This document shows positions 42,080-55,511 of a DNA stretch of 64,000 nt, piece by piece. How positions within the stretch are numbered: position 1 is the stretch's first letter; every line of letters begins with the position of its first letter. The notes under the pieces are model-generated. The model did not search any database. It was not told where the DNA came from and was given only the letters and a program-made list of their open reading frames with translations. The stretch is from Atriophallophorus winterbourni (taxonomy: Eukaryota > Platyhelminthes > Trematoda > Plagiorchiida > Microphallidae): contig JACCGJ010015157.1 of NCBI GenBank assembly GCA_013407085.1, positions 1-64,000 of the forward strand, in the 5' to 3' direction. The position numbers and the translations under genes were made by a program.

Positions 42080-44110
42080 TGAAGCATGATAGATGTGTTG
42101 AAACGACCCGAGTATGTGATCGGTGCTTGTACATCACAACTTATAGCCGCTCTACGACACACAAAGAAAACTCTTGAAAGCAATGCACTACGATGGGAAA
42201 CAGCGCAATTCGCAAGTATTGATTATGGGAGACTTCAATCTGCCTCAATTATATTACTGTTCGAATACATTCCATTGAATAATCATGTTTTCGAAAATAC
42301 TCGACAACGAAATTTGCAACAGACATCTGTTCGAGACCTAGGCTTAACCTCGTTCTGCTCTTTCAATACGTGTGCAACGCCAGTAGAATGGTAAAATAAA
42401 CAAAACTAAATCGAAAAGTTAATTAACTTGGCTTTATGGAAGCAACGGGGGCTCTCGATGAACATAATATAAATTTGAATATCAACAAATCCCCAGGAGC
42501 TGTTGGAATCACACCTGCAATCCTAAATTTATGCGGCAGTCAATTGTGTGAACCACTTTGTGATTTATTTCATAACTGTTTGAGGGAGGGTGTTGTACCA
42601 AATAACTGGAAGAGAGGAATCATAACACCCATCAACAAAGGCGAACTCGTGCTGATCCAGCAAATTACCTCCCTTTTACACTCCTTCCAGTGCTCTCAAG
42701 TGCTATGGAGTGAATTGTGTGCGAAAGAATTGTGAGACATCTCGAAACCCAAAACCTGTTGTCCTGAGAACAACATGGATTTCAGAAGTCTCGTTCATTC
42801 TCCACTAACCTACTGGAGATAATGAATGACTTGACGGTGTCAGTGGATGAAGGTGGTTGCGTGCATATGATTTACTTGGACATATCAAAGGGGTTTCATC
42901 CTGTGAACCATTCTATAATCCTAAGCAAGCTGCAGGAGGTTGGTATTAATGGATGCCTTCTTACCTGGCTAAAAATCTACCTTTTTGATCGCAAGGCAAC
43001 TATACGTATCGATAATATGAAGTCTAGGGACATCGAAGTCATTAGCGGTGTCCCACAATGTTCGGTAATTCTACAGTCTGGTTTTCTTTTTGTTCTATAT
43101 CAACGACCTCCCGAAACGTTCACTGCCAAAATGGTTCTCTTTGCGGATGCTGCCAAACATTGAATACGAATCACGTCAAGCGTGGACTGTTTGCGCTTAC
43201 AAAGCGATATGGATATATTAAACAGCTGGTCAGAGCGAAACAAGCTTCCAGATTCTCCTCAAACTTGGATCGCAACAACTGGAATCGATAACAAAAGAAA
43301 AGGAACTCGGCGTATGGATTAGTGGAAGTCTTAAGAATAGTATGCTATGCGAAGCAGTGTACAACCGAGCTAGCCGCATCCTAGGTATGCTTCGGTGTAT
43401 TTTCGGACGTTTTTTCCCGTGAAACATTCCCCATGCTCATAAATACGTATATTAAACCAGTTATTAATTACTCAGTGCAAGCTTGGGCACCATGGCTACA
43501 AAAGGTCCTCGTTCTGCTCGAGAGGATTTATCGCAGAACAACTAAAATGGTTGGCTGTCTCCGCAACCTACCACACGAGAATCGATTCGTGAATTTTAAT
43601 TTGGGTACACTGCCTCACTGACGGGTTCGATTAGATCCAATCCACACTTATAAAATAATGAACTCAAAGATGCATCCTCTGAGGAATTTCTTTCGCCTCC
43701 GGTCACACGTACTCATCCACTGGCATTTGATATTCCACATTATCACCGGAACTGCCGTCGGTTCTTCTATTCGGTGCGCGTTAGTTGCTTGTGGAACGCC
43801 CTACCGTCAAATATTTTACAATCATCTAGTGGATGGATTTTCAGGAGCGAACAGGATAAATTTATGCGTCGTAATTCCGCCCTACATCCGGTTTATATAA
43901 CTTAATTGAACAACTTCACACGACATTTATCCCAACGAATATTTTTCCTTCATTCCGAGAAAATACATGACATTTTTTCTAACAACAAAACCGTCGATAT
44001 TCCTAGTGCCTCAATTTTTTGTATATTTTTTCCTTATACAAATATCCTATGTTGTTGTACAGCTACAAGCTTTATGTTCCATAAATTCTTGAATCTTGAA
44101 TCTTGAATCA
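42080..44110 (+). mobile_element. CR1/jockey-like LINE, nearly complete 3' half, inactive
   Basis: Blocks in order: endonuclease box IMGDFNLPQLYYCSN (about 42222-42264, third frame); RT start INKSPGAVGITPAILNLCG (about 42484-42540); VPNNWKRGIITPINKG; motif A YLDISKGFHPVNH (about 42873-42910, catalytic Asp of AFD replaced by His); ISGVPQCSV (about 43045-43070); active-site box LFADAAK (about 43140, usual FADD); then YIKPVINYSVQAWAPWLQK (about 43445-43500), RRTTKMVGCLRNLPHENR (about 43533-43585) and a final WN-LP-like block. The 3' end carries three ATTCTTGA/TCTTGAA repeats (44084-44110), the short tandem tail expected of this group. Multiple frameshifts. Confidence 0.85.
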
Positions 44111-45999
44111 TTTATGTCTGCAAGGTCATAACGGAAACGTGAATGTTCCATTGACAATCAAAAATTATGTTAATGTTATTCTCAATGTTTAATTCATGTA
44201 TAATATCATACCGCGTAATTCGATTATTGCGTATGGTTGATTCTTACTTCTACTCCTCGGCTGGTATTTTCATTCATTTCACTGTCATACAAAATGTTGA
44301 TGGAACGATTCGTCAACTAAATTTCTGGAAGTTTCAACTTTTCTCTTGCTTCATACTGACATCCTGTGGCACGTTTAAAGTTTCTCACTTTTTGAAGTTT
44401 TGAGGTTGATTTATCATACTGAATAAAGTCCTGAATTTTCTATGAGAATAGCACATCTAGATCATTATTAGCCTTCTTCAGTGGCAATGAGTGCAAACAT
44501 ATAATGACTTTGAAAACGGAGCATATACATCCGTGCAGAACGGTGAGTACCTGATTACAGAGACACTGGTCCTTCGTTGTGCCCCTGATATATTCTGATC
44601 AAGTTGTATAACGAAGAACTCGATTCATCCAGTTTATCACTTAATTTTCTTTCGTAAAGGAACCGCTCTTTGTTTTATATGCGCTGCGTTCCACTAGTAC
44701 ATCAACGTGTACGTGATATCGCTGTCTAATCCTCAGTCGTCAATGTGTTGCCAATACCAACAAAAGCTTACACAGGAGTTTGATGCATATATGTGCCACT
44801 GATTGAAGCGATCAATCTGTTAGGTTTATTCGTGTCAGCGCAACTCGAGTGCGATAAATCAATTAGTCGTAAATCCGGGTCGAGGTCCATGCCAACGTCC
44901 TCAGTTAGAGCGCTGCAGATGCGGGTTAAGGCATTGTGCGTCAGCTGAATTTGACGAGAGCGGACTAAGATGTGATATCACAAATGACAATGGTTACCCT
45001 AGCTGAAGTAATCAAAGTAATGGTAAACTAAAAATACCTCCGTTAAACTAGTTCACCTAGAGCAGATTACTGATACGATAATCGATGCAACATAAATAAG
45101 CACGGAGCATAATTCAAAAGTACACTGCTAAGATTAAAGCGAATCAGACAGACCAAATTTGGTTTTGAAATCAATTTTTACGAGTTCTTTATGCACAAAA
45201 GACTATTGTTCACAAGTTTAACTTGCCGACACTTGGTGCGATGTCATTATTTACCTGCTGCATAATTCAAGTTGTATTCAATAAACAATTTTAATTATAT
45301 GCGCAACCTTATTGCTCTGCGGGGTAGGATCGTTTGAACATCATTTTGTGTAAAAACTATTCTCGAGCAGAAAGAAAAGCATCGATATTTTAATCGAATC
45401 ATAAAAGTGTTTTATCTTTAAAACAGAGTTGTGCTTTTTATAACCAGAATGAAACTGCAATTACGTCAACGACGTGATGGTACATGCAGAATTTTACGAA
45501 AGCTGAAAGAGAACAGATGAACAAATAGCAATCAAGCGTGTATTAATCGTAACAAAGAAAGACATGAAGGAGGTTCTCCTAGTTTATCCTACACACATTA
45601 TTGCATCCGGTATATAGTTGCTATTATAAGTAAGTTTGTGAGTATTCCATCAAAATTCACCAAGACATGTGATCGCAAATTCGCTCAGTCGACATCGGCC
45701 GACATTTGGGTTACCCAATTGCTTGAAGCACTATCGGTTATATGGTTTCGTTGAGTCTTGTTTCGTCTGTTTCCAACATACAACGATATTCACATATAGG
45801 ATTTCGGGTTAATTATTGAAGTGGATTAACCCAGTGTCGACCGAATTCACCTAGTTAGCGGTTCGACGTATACATCCCGCTGTTTTTCCTTTATACTTTC
45901 AAATTTTCCTCAGTCATGCTTCACCACACACGGAGGTAGATCGCAACCATCCATTTCCATTTTGCATGTGATTAGAGCGTACTAGAATGTTTGACCGAC
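44111..45999. other. No gene recognised
   Basis: AT-rich intergenic sequence. The open stretch 44167-44403 is not supported by any motif. Confidence 0.5.
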
Positions 46000-46200
46000 T
46001 TCGTAAAAGAACAATTTTAGCAGCGTGCACATCAGTGCAGAGTAGATATTGCTCTCGGCTGCTGAATGTAAGTCACACGCCAACAGCATGTAAGTGCCAT
46101 TGATCGTTTGAGTACTACTAATTGTCGTGAGTGCGGCGGAAGAGATGGTCCCTTCTGAATTGGAATATGTAGTCTTTTGAAACGCTGCGGAAAATAAACA
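46000..46200 (+). mobile_element. LINE 3' UTR-proximal fragment
   Basis: Matches the region after the ORF2 end at 58650-58840. Shared order: a CTCTTAGCTGCTGAA-like block, ACGCCAA...ATCG, GAGTACT, a GCGGAAGAGATGGTCCC / GGGAGAGATTGTTCC block, CGAATCGGAATGT-like text, and CGAAACACTG/GAAACGCTG. Only this tail is left. The minisatellite follows directly. Confidence 0.55.
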
Positions 46201-46232
46201 CTTCATACGCTTGTGATGTACATACGTGGTTG

Positions 46233-46541
46233 AAATGGATGGATGGATGAATGGATGGATGGATGGATGGATGAATGGATGGATGGCTGGATGGATGGAT
46301 GGATGAATGGATGGATGGATGGATGGATGAATGGATGGATGGATGAATGGATGGATGAATGGATGGTTGGATGGATGGATGGATGGATGGATGGATGAAT
46401 GAATGGATGGATGGATGAATGGATGGATGAATGGATGGTTGGATGGATGGATGGATGATTGGATGGATGGATGGATGGATGGATGGATGGATTGATTGAT
46501 TGATTTGGGCGGGTGGATGGATGAATGAATGGATAAATAAG
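46233..46541. repeat. (TGGA)n minisatellite
   Basis: About 300 bp of TGGA units interspersed with TGAA and occasional TGGC/TGGT/TGAT variants, breaking into ATTG repeats near 46490. The open reading on the minus strand (repeated IHPS) is a product of the repeat, not a gene. Confidence 0.95.
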
Positions 46542-47269
46542 CTGTTGATTCAATGAATAATCAGATAGATGCACATAGATTTAGAATTTAAAGTTATTTT
46601 TATGCTTGCAGTTGCATGAATGCTTGACTGATTAATCGCTATAGGGTAGATAACAACTTGCAATTGAAAACCCAGGCTTTGTAGCTAAAAGAATGTCTGT
46701 ATTTTAGCTTATTTGCTACTAGTACTGTTTCAAAGCCTTAGAGACTCATGTCTTATTTGGCAAAATTGTTATTTACAAATACAGATTCGAATATAAAAGA
46801 GAATAATTTGTCTTTGTGTTTAGACGATTTTCTGACGATTTTCACCAAGCTCGCATTATATGCATAGGAAGTTTCGTCCTCAAGCTAATAGACGTCATCA
46901 GCTGAATCTCTCTCAAAGTGACTTGTGAGTGCAGTTCATGGGATGTTTATGCGTTTCTTATTTGAAATTATCACCCGACGTGAGCCATTGTGCGAATTCG
47001 CTTTTTCTGTAAATAGAACATTTTGAAGGAAAATAGATCAGAAGCAACGAAATTAACACAAATATAAAAATACTTCGAAACAATTTAGTGCCTCTAACAC
47101 TCCAACACACCAAATTCCTTTTCTGCTTTTCCAAAGCTATTGTTCCAGATCGTGTGCATCATTTACCTATCCATTGAAACACGCATCAATACTTTCAGTT
47201 CACCTAGCACGGGCTTTTTCTATCTAGCGCGTATTTTTTAACAGCCTGCGTTGAGATATTTCTGTTCCT
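46542..47269. other. No gene recognised; weak hammerhead-like motif at 46871-46902
   Basis: AT-rich. The minus strand at 46871-46902 has CTGATGA, a 3-bp GTC/GAC stem and GAAAC, but stems I and III are not supported. Confidence 0.4.
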
Positions 47270-47865
47270 TTGACTAGTGGTGCATACCAACGTGCGTTGC
47301 GTTGCGCTGGACCGCTGTTTTATGAAAGACCCGACTTAGCCGACAGTCCACGCACACACACCACCACACACCTACCCGCACGAACACGCAAACGACCCAT
47401 CGCACGTGCTTGGCTGAATGGCCTGAACACAAGTGGTGGTTACTGCTGCGCCTAGTAGCAGTAGCAGCATCAGTATTGCTGCTTTCTTTCAGTCTAACCA
47501 GTGATTGGGTCCGCCAATCGATAGGTCTTTGCTTTGCATAGACCATATTCACGTTGGTGTGTGAGCCTGCGAGCGGAGCGTTAGAACGACGCACAATCAT
47601 GGGACATTCACGAGGAAAGGTAGACTGGCTTGTTTGCCAGATGTGGCAAACCGCGCGACCGCACGTTTGCGCGATAGCAGAACTGTCTGCAAACTCCCAC
47701 TGGGTGGACGAAAACAGTTTCTCCAAAGGCTGTCCTTGCCCGTGTCTGCCTGGCCTGAAAACAAAGATTCTTTAAAAGCTTCTAGTTTTAAGGTCAACAA
47801 GCCAAAGCAACCGTTTTCATGCGTGCATGATTCAGGTCACAAAGGCGAGAATGGCGAGAATTGAA
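47270..47865 (+). promoter_or_regulatory. CpG-rich stretch with possible first exon
   Basis: A GC- and CpG-rich island in AT-rich DNA, resembling in texture the 5' flank of the zinc-finger gene. On the plus strand an ATG at 47599 opens MGHSRGK, followed at once by a possible splice donor (AAAG|GTAGAC). Read through without splicing, the frame runs to 47775. No downstream exon was recognised in the next kilobases, so a gene with a long first intron, or a minus-strand gene, is possible but unproven. Confidence 0.35.
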
Positions 47866-50800
47866 AACGAAACACATGAGGTCAAAGGACCTCTTCAAGT
47901 TGCGATGTATGTCTGCAGTGTCGAGCGGGTTTCTTACAAACCCAACATGCCAGGTTCATTCTAGTTTAAGGTGTGCTCATATCCCTTTCACGTACAAACC
48001 TCAACTGGTTACCGTCTGTTTGCTGTCGTCAGGTGAACACAGTGAGATTAGGTTCATTAAACCTCATTGAACCCCGGTTTCAATTTTAATGCCATCGAAA
48101 GTTTAGGATAGGACCAACGAAGCAAACAATATTTTTTCATTATAGCTTTATATTGTGTCGCATTACCAATCACAACTAATTTTAGCTCCTTGAATTTTCA
48201 CCTTTAGATGAAGTAAATGTAAGCAATAGTAAAAAACCGGCAGAGTTACCAGATCAAATTACGAATCGATAAATCTTAAGGCCCATTTTCACAATCACTG
48301 CTTTATCGCAATCTGATTAGGAAACCAATTACTAAATTTTGAACGGAGATAAATCATGAATACCTCAGTTTTAAGTAGGAGAAGAATTTGATTGGAACAG
48401 TTGAACAGTAAATAGATAATAGAATAACGCTATTGGCGTGTTTAGGTATAGTGGTAAATGAAAAACTATTTGCTCGTTAATACTACGTCATTAGTTTTCG
48501 CGACTAGATTACTACTCTACAATAACTTCATTTGTGTCAACTTTGAAGTAGCGGAGGAACTCCTAGAACATTGATCTGTATAAATAGCACAAAAAATCCC
48601 TCACTATAGTAAGCTCACTTGACAAATCCTTATAGATGATAATACACACAGCAAGAACAAACATGCTTATTTATCCATACCATATATACAACTTTAATAC
48701 GCACTTTGTTTCGTTCGCACGATCATAGAGAAATATTTGATCAACTAGCGTCAAAGTTGAAAAATAAGACAAATGGTAGGGGGCGTGAAAAGAATATCAG
48801 AGGAGTTAAGATTGGCTGGAGCGAATTTTAACCACATTTATTTTGCTGCAATCCCAAACATTATCACACGCGTATGCCTTGCGTTGGTTGTCTACTAAAA
48901 GTAAAATCGAAAAGCCGAAAGGACATGATTTCACCAGTGACAGAGTAAGTGTCGATGGACTTGATTACGTAGAAACAAATCTGTCACGTATGCCTCGGGA
49001 TCAGTTTTCCGTGATGCATGTAAGATGCCAGAGCACAAATCTAGACAGATAAATTTTCGTCTATCATCTCCTGGTTGCTAAATGGAAGTACAAGTTAAGG
49101 CGTAACAGTCAAAATAATGTTTATTTAATGAACAGAGCACCAGAAATCAATCCCTCCGGTATCTAACATACCAACATCCCAATAGGTACTGCTTAAAATG
49201 CTACGGCGTCATTCGATTTTCCATTCCAAGTAAGCTATTTTCTCGTGTTATGTTGAAAACGTTTAACCTCAATGAGAAACGAATATCCCATTCTATCCTG
49301 AGTCAACGCGAAATTTGTTCACAATGGCTTATCATGGTTGTATTTATCAGTTAGACTGGCTTTCCTGTAAAGTTTATTGCTTTTAGACATAACAAAAATA
49401 AGCCCACTAGTACTTGAATATACAGGCTCTTCAATTCATCTCCGAGTAAAGATTATCGGTTCGCAAATTTCGCATATAATAGATGGCAAATCTTCGATTA
49501 CAGCTTGGCTTGTGATTGTATGACAATAAAGCATCACTAGGTGTTATCGGCATAATACTTACATTGATGGTGTGTTTGTCTATATTCACCAGAGATTCCT
49601 GCTAAACAATATTTCAGTTGAAATCGCGATTGCCCCAGTCAGTAGCATACCTTCCCGCGAATGTTTTGAAACCCATTTTATTTTTAACAGTCTAAATCGC
49701 TCACCACAAGTAAACGACAAGTGATTGCTCGATTTTGAATCCATTGTCAGAAAAGGTTGGTACATCGAATATAGAATCACAAAGTGACTCCGAGTCAACA
49801 GCCCAGCCGCACTGAAATGCCACTTACAATCTAACGGCAAGGTTACAGAGCTATTTGAACCGAAGTAGTGAGTGAGTTCAAGAGATAATTCGTGTTCAAG
49901 ATTTATGGCTGTGTGACACAACCAGAGGAATGCACGATGTAGTAAATACATAAATCGAATCTTCGATCGGAATTCGATAGGAAAGTTTCAGTAGTATGAG
50001 CTGTTTTCTTGTATATCAGCGATATTAATTTTAATTTACTAATGAAATATACCTATGTGTGATACAATAATATTCGATTAATGAACCACTCAGAGCAAAC
50101 AGCATTGGACAGTGGGGCTTTGACATTATTAACTATTGGGTGTAGATATTAATTATTTTTGTATGGCTAGATCGCATGCGCAACAGATGTGCGTGATGAG
50201 ACATTGTTGTATTCAACATTTTATATTGTCTGCAAGTTCGTGTAACAAAATTAAACATTTGAGAGTCGCTCATAATAGAAAAAGTGGAGGAAGTCAATCC
50301 TAATTCGGACTTGGACCCACTCTATTGTATTTCGGAGATCGTGGCAAACGAAGAGTATCGACCGAAACTTCCTCGGAAATGTTCATAATTTCTGCCTGGA
50401 ATCTTCACTGGCTACGGTCGTGGCTAGCGCGTTCGCGAGTGGAAGAAACACCAATGATTACTGGAATCCCAGGTAAGACAAGACTACGGGAGAAATGGTT
50501 TCCACGATCAGCGGTTGTGTCGTTTCTCTCGCACAATGAAATAGCGAGATAGACACGGCAGGGTGTTTCTGAGCTACTTGGTAGCATGTACACGTTTAGC
50601 AATATTTCTTCTAGATCTCTTTCATTGTGTACGGATAATTTAAACAATCATGGTTTGTCAAGGTGTGGCGAATCACGAATCACGGCTTGTATGAAAATCG
50701 ATGCCATATAAAAATCTGTATGTATGTCGTAAAATTAATGAGGTGAACTGTTTGTTTCAGCAATCTTAGCGTTTATTAGATTGAAACTACATACTTTTCG

Positions 50801-52559
50801 TACCTGTTTCAAAGATTCTACACTCTACCATCCCTAAATGATGAGAGTAAAACGGCACAAAAACTGCTTTTATATGTACGCGCATGTGGAGGAATCACAC
50901 TAATGAATGTAAGATTTTTGGAACAGTATCACCATGATTATTAGCATTAGATCCAAATCTAGCGTCAAGTCATGTGACCAAATTCAAGAGTTAAACAGCG
51001 ACGCCTACCATACGATCTAGATCATTTTACAAACAGGTTGAAGCAATGCAACAATTATTGATTAACAGACGCTGTCGAAGATACTTCATGCTGCTCCCTG
51101 ATCGTGTTCACGTGATGTTACCGCAGCTCACGCAAGAACCAGAACACATGTATTTGAAGCCGATATGTTTGATGCATCAATCCTATTGAATGCACTAAGA
51201 GGGCGCAGCAGACTGGAATGTGATGGAACCTCAAATTTTGAAATCTCTATGCATTATGGGCTTCACGAAGTTTGGTTCCACACTTTTACATTCCACAATA
51301 GGATAGAAATGTAAAGTAATTGACATTCCGTATTTGAGTATTTACCAAAATACAAGAGAACATGGTTTATTCAATACTATGTTGATTGATTAACTGCGTT
51401 GGAAAGTTCATACGAGCGTATGAAACTCAATATATTTACACTAATCTTTCTACAATTGCTCTTGGTTAATAATTTCAAATGCTTTCGAAAGTATAGTATG
51501 AAATTTGCCTTCCGAATTGATTGAAACAGGGCAGGATATAAAATTTACAATTTCTCTGCAGCCATATGCACCATATGCATCTGTATAAGCCAAGCTAGCA
51601 TAAATACTGATCAATAACTGTAATCAGTGATTCGAATTCCAAATGGTTGACATTACCATTAAATCCAAATTCAACGGCAACATCGTCGGGGTATTGAATA
51701 TTAGTAACAGAAGTAAACCGGAAAGATTCAATCACGAGAACAGAACAGTATAACAGTGAAAGTATTTCACCCAACAGGTTACCAAGATCAGGATCAATCC
51801 AAAGGGTTTAACATTTGTGAAAGTGTATTAACGACCGTCTGCGAAGTAGGCAGCAATTCAATTACGCAGATGATGCGGAACGACACAAATGGAACATCGT
51901 TAGGTTGACTGTGGCAACATCAAAGGCTCGGATGTATAGTTGCTCAGCGTTCATCATCTATTTGATGGTGCGCACAGATTCAAGATTCAAATAGCGGAAC
52001 ATTACCATAGGATATACGTATAAGAGCTAAACAAATCGTTACTTTATGGTTTGCGTCTATGTGCTTCAAAGAAGGAAAACAGGTAATACCAATTGTGACA
52101 CAAACGATTACATTTCTACGGGAAATATGTTTGGTTAATATGTTTTTCCAATTATGTGGTGTAAGAAGGAATCACGGAGGGATTTCGGTAAACCGGGGCC
52201 AACACAGTATTATTCAACATAAAAGAATGTAACATTTGTTTGAAGATCATTTCGTTTGATGAGGAAACGATTTCTGGCGGTAAGCTGTTCCGCAAGAAGC
52301 ATACACGGAGTGCGTAATATTTGTGGCAACAGTTTAACCAGGAATGTGGTATTTGAAGGGTTAGGTTGTGACAGCCGGTCGGGAGATTTTAACCAATATT
52401 AAAGAGGTGTCTAAGTGGGTGGGACCCCAAATGGACGATTAAATTTTAGTTGCCTTATGATAAATCCTATCGAGAAGCCACAGTGTTTCTAATCGGAGTC
52501 TCGTCTGATTGTAGAAGCAGTGGTTCATTAGGCGGTTTCGGTGTAGATAGTCTGTGGTT
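47866..52559. other. No gene recognised
   Basis: AT-rich throughout. The longest open stretch is 121 codons on the minus strand (49586-49951); its product shows no motif, domain order or repeat context. 50290-50650 is somewhat GC-richer with short open stretches on both strands, not interpretable. Confidence 0.5.
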
Positions 52560-54300
52560 ACTCATTCTGAATTCCTTCGGGAGATTCCAATGATTTACTT
52601 TCCATTGCTAGCGTCCAGTCGTTTAAAGTTATGAGCAAGTTAGACAAGCATGAGTGAGTTTTTTCTAAATCCATGTTGTGTCTGAGATAGAATTTTATAG
52701 CTTTCAAGGTGCCTGATACGACTTTCACAAACCAAGCATTCCAATACCTTAGAAACCACTGAAAGGAGCGTCAAAGGGCGATACTTGGCCTGGATCCGAA
52801 CGACCGCGACCGTTCTAGATTAGTGTAATAACTCTGGTTTTTTAGTCAGCTAGCACGGTTCCCGTATTTAGCATGTGCTTAAATAATTCACATATTGGGG
52901 CGCAAAGCTCCAGCTCACAGGACTTCAGAATAGCAAGCGTTATTCGTCTTTCCCCGGGGATTTTGTAGCGATTAGCCTGCGTAGATGCTTTCGCACAACC
53001 GTAGGATACACATCAGAATCACTTAAGCCTTCCACCTCTATTAAACGTGGAAAAGGTGTTTGCAGGGACACATCCTTTGGACAAGAGACTTGTGCATAAA
53101 ATGTTGCTAGGGCATCAGCTGTATCCCTGATATTATTTGTCAATCCATCTGCTATATAAATAGGAAAATCTCCCGGTTTAACCTTAGTCGCTTTGTTTAC
53201 GACCGTGTAGAGTATCCTCAGATTTCGTTCCATCTGGTCTATCAGCATCCAATGGTGATATTAAAGACACCACCTTGTTTCGGACATTTCGAAAATGTTC
53301 CCAGTGCCAATGCCGAATTTCGCATAGCTATCCACTTTCTAGTGCGGTGGCGTAGTTTGAGACAAAATGTTATAGCTTTTGTTTTCGGAGTATAGGCTGA
53401 GCTTTCGTCTATTTTGATACCGATGCAGCTTAAACGGCTGGAACAGTGAGTTTCTGCATTCGTAAGATCGAGACGCCTCTCTTCTAGCATCTTACAAGCT
53501 TCGTGAAGGCCAACGTAATAGACTCTTCTGATGAGTTTGGCGTCATTAGATGTCCTCCTGGCGCTGCACACGAATTCGAAGAACAACACGAGGTCGTCAC
53601 TTAGCCCTAGAGGACTATGGCACTGCACTGTCTCAAATGCTGTTGCTTCGGATGTGAGAATCAAATGTATGATTGAAGATTCGCCGAGGCCTCTCTGTCG
53701 AGTGAATGAATTTACTGGGCTGTAAAGGGAATGAGATTAATCATCTCGCGGAATTTGTACTCAAGTGATTACGGCTGGTGCAATTTTTTGTTGTAAAGCT
53801 GTGGAAAGTTGAAATCACCCAATAAGAGTAGTTGTGTTCCTCTCAGATTTCCGGCGTTATGCGTTATTTCTAGCAACATTTCGTTGTATGCGTCAGATGA
53901 GGTTGTTGAGAGGTAAATTACGCTAATGATGCAGTTCTCTTCCAATTACGGCGCAATCTACACCACATGGTATCCACCAGCTCAAATCATGTATCAAAAA
54001 CCATAGTGCAGTGAAAATGCACATGGAAATACACAGCTACTCCACCACCTGTTTTGAGCGGTCCCGCCGAAGCAGGATCAGGTCGTGAATTACAATTCAT
54101 TGAAATCATTAACCTGATCATGAAACTACGTCTCGGTTACAGCGATAATGTCAGCAGAAAACTGATTGCTGAAATGAGTTTATTCGGCTATTATGTTCCG
54201 AAAACATTGCGTATTTGTGTATAAACAGATAATACCGGCTTTGGTATGTAGCAATGATATGGGGATGGTGTTTATTAGTCCAACCCCTGAGAGCCGGACC
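52560..54300 (-). mobile_element. CR1/jockey-like LINE, endonuclease plus RT N-terminus (decayed)
   Basis: Minus strand. The endonuclease part has FSADIIAVTET (about 54120-54155), IYLSTTSSDAYNEMLLEITH (about 53870-53930) and LLLLGDFNFPQLYNKKLHQP (about 53780-53840). The linker frame 53664-53242 (LGLSDDLVLFFEFVCSARRT) and the RT lead-in (HLRRLIATKSPGKDE at about 52940-52985) follow, then SDPGQ-like and NLIVH-like broken text to about 52570. The RT active-site core is missing. GDFNxPQLY matches the copy at 42.1 kb, so both belong to one clade. Several stops in every block. Confidence 0.8.
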
Positions 54301-55342
54301 TTTGTGGTTTTCTGAAATGTCTTCTGAGTTTTAGTTTTCAGTGTAATTGCACGACAATGCTTCAGTTTGGGTTTCTGAGACTGCCTTAAATGTGCTTAGT
54401 CTGATGTCACTAGGGATATTTTTCCTGTGAAGTCCTCAAGTATGTTTGACGAAGTCTGTCATTGTACTAGTTAGAAAAGTGAGTTTCAAGGGAGGTGGTC
54501 CATCACCTTTGTTGATGACCCGAGTATCTTGAAGGTACACAGAACAACACACTCCCTCGCTCCTATCATTTCTGCGATGTAGAGCCACTGTTTTTAGTCA
54601 TGTTGTTTAACAGCCTCCGTCGTATTAGCAACTTCTGGAACGCCTCGAAGGATAAAACTACGCTCGTTGCTTTTCTTACGAAAATTGAGACGTTCGTTTT
54701 ATTCCCACCAGGGTATGTCGGCGTAGACTCGAGTATTGCACTCGGGAAACTCATTACTGCGAAGCAGCGAGGGTGCGTCGCATCGTATGCGACACATTGA
54801 TAATTAATCTTGCATCGATTATTCATCAATCAATATTGATTGTGAACGCATAATGTTAATATCGTTTACTGTATAGACATTTTGATATTCATTCGTTCAT
54901 TCGGGCCGTAGACGAGTTCAAGTACGGTTGTGCTTTTCTCTTAGTTACGGCTGAGCTAGCAGCATACACAAGCATAACACTCACGTAACAAGTAAGAATT
55001 TAAAAGAACAGTTTCCATATCCTTCTAATTGCTTTGTGTTATTTTCAGTAGACGTGGTTCACCGAAATGCGGGGAGTTTGGGTGACGAACCAGTAGGTAT
55101 CATGGTTTCCGAACCCAACATCGTACAGAGGTGGGACCATTGTTCTAGGTTGTGTCTCTGTCTATTCGTAAAAAATGTCTCGCTGGATTCCTGTATGTTG
55201 GTACAGATCACACTGAGATTTTTGAGGTCTTTTGCTGTGTGACCTTTGGATTTGAATCAGATGGATTCTGCCGAACCTTCAGCCAGCGATTTTATCGTGG
55301 ACTTCAGTGAAAACAGAACGAAGCTATAATCATGAAAATAAG
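54301..55342. other. No gene recognised
   Basis: Includes a 66-codon plus-strand open stretch (54600-54800) and a 68-codon one (55036-55242), neither with a motif. Confidence 0.5.
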
Positions 55343-55359
55343 TCGGTTATAGCAAGTTT

Positions 55360-55403
55360 TTGGTAACGTTTCGCTTCTGAACACAAAAGCTTCGTCAGAC
55401 CAA
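55360..55403 (-). ncRNA. Hammerhead-like motif, left arm
   Basis: Minus strand: stem I TTGGT/ACCAA (5 bp), CTGACGA core (position 7 tolerates C), one extra A, stem II GCTTTTG/CAGAAGC (7 bp) with loop TGTT, GAAA box (55369-55372), then CGUU, which is palindromic with the preceding A and gives a UU cleavage position. A good fit to a hammerhead with minimal stem III; the extra A before stem II is a weakness. Confidence 0.6.
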
Positions 55404-55511
55404 GGGTGTTGGTACGAACAGTGTTCAGGTTTAAATGGCGTCTATCTTAGCAAACTCAGGATTGGTCAAGAAAATTCCATTTAAACCTGAACACTGTTCG
55501 TACCGACACCC

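Noticed and set aside
46203..46574. Long minus-strand open frame with repeated IHPS
   Set aside because: It is a direct translation of the TGGA minisatellite; no codon or motif evidence for a protein.
48020..48050. Minus-strand CTGACGA as a hammerhead core
   Set aside because: No GAAA box follows at a suitable distance.
49586..49951. 121-codon minus-strand frame
   Set aside because: No motif, no repeat link, no splice context; length is compatible with chance in this much AT-rich DNA.
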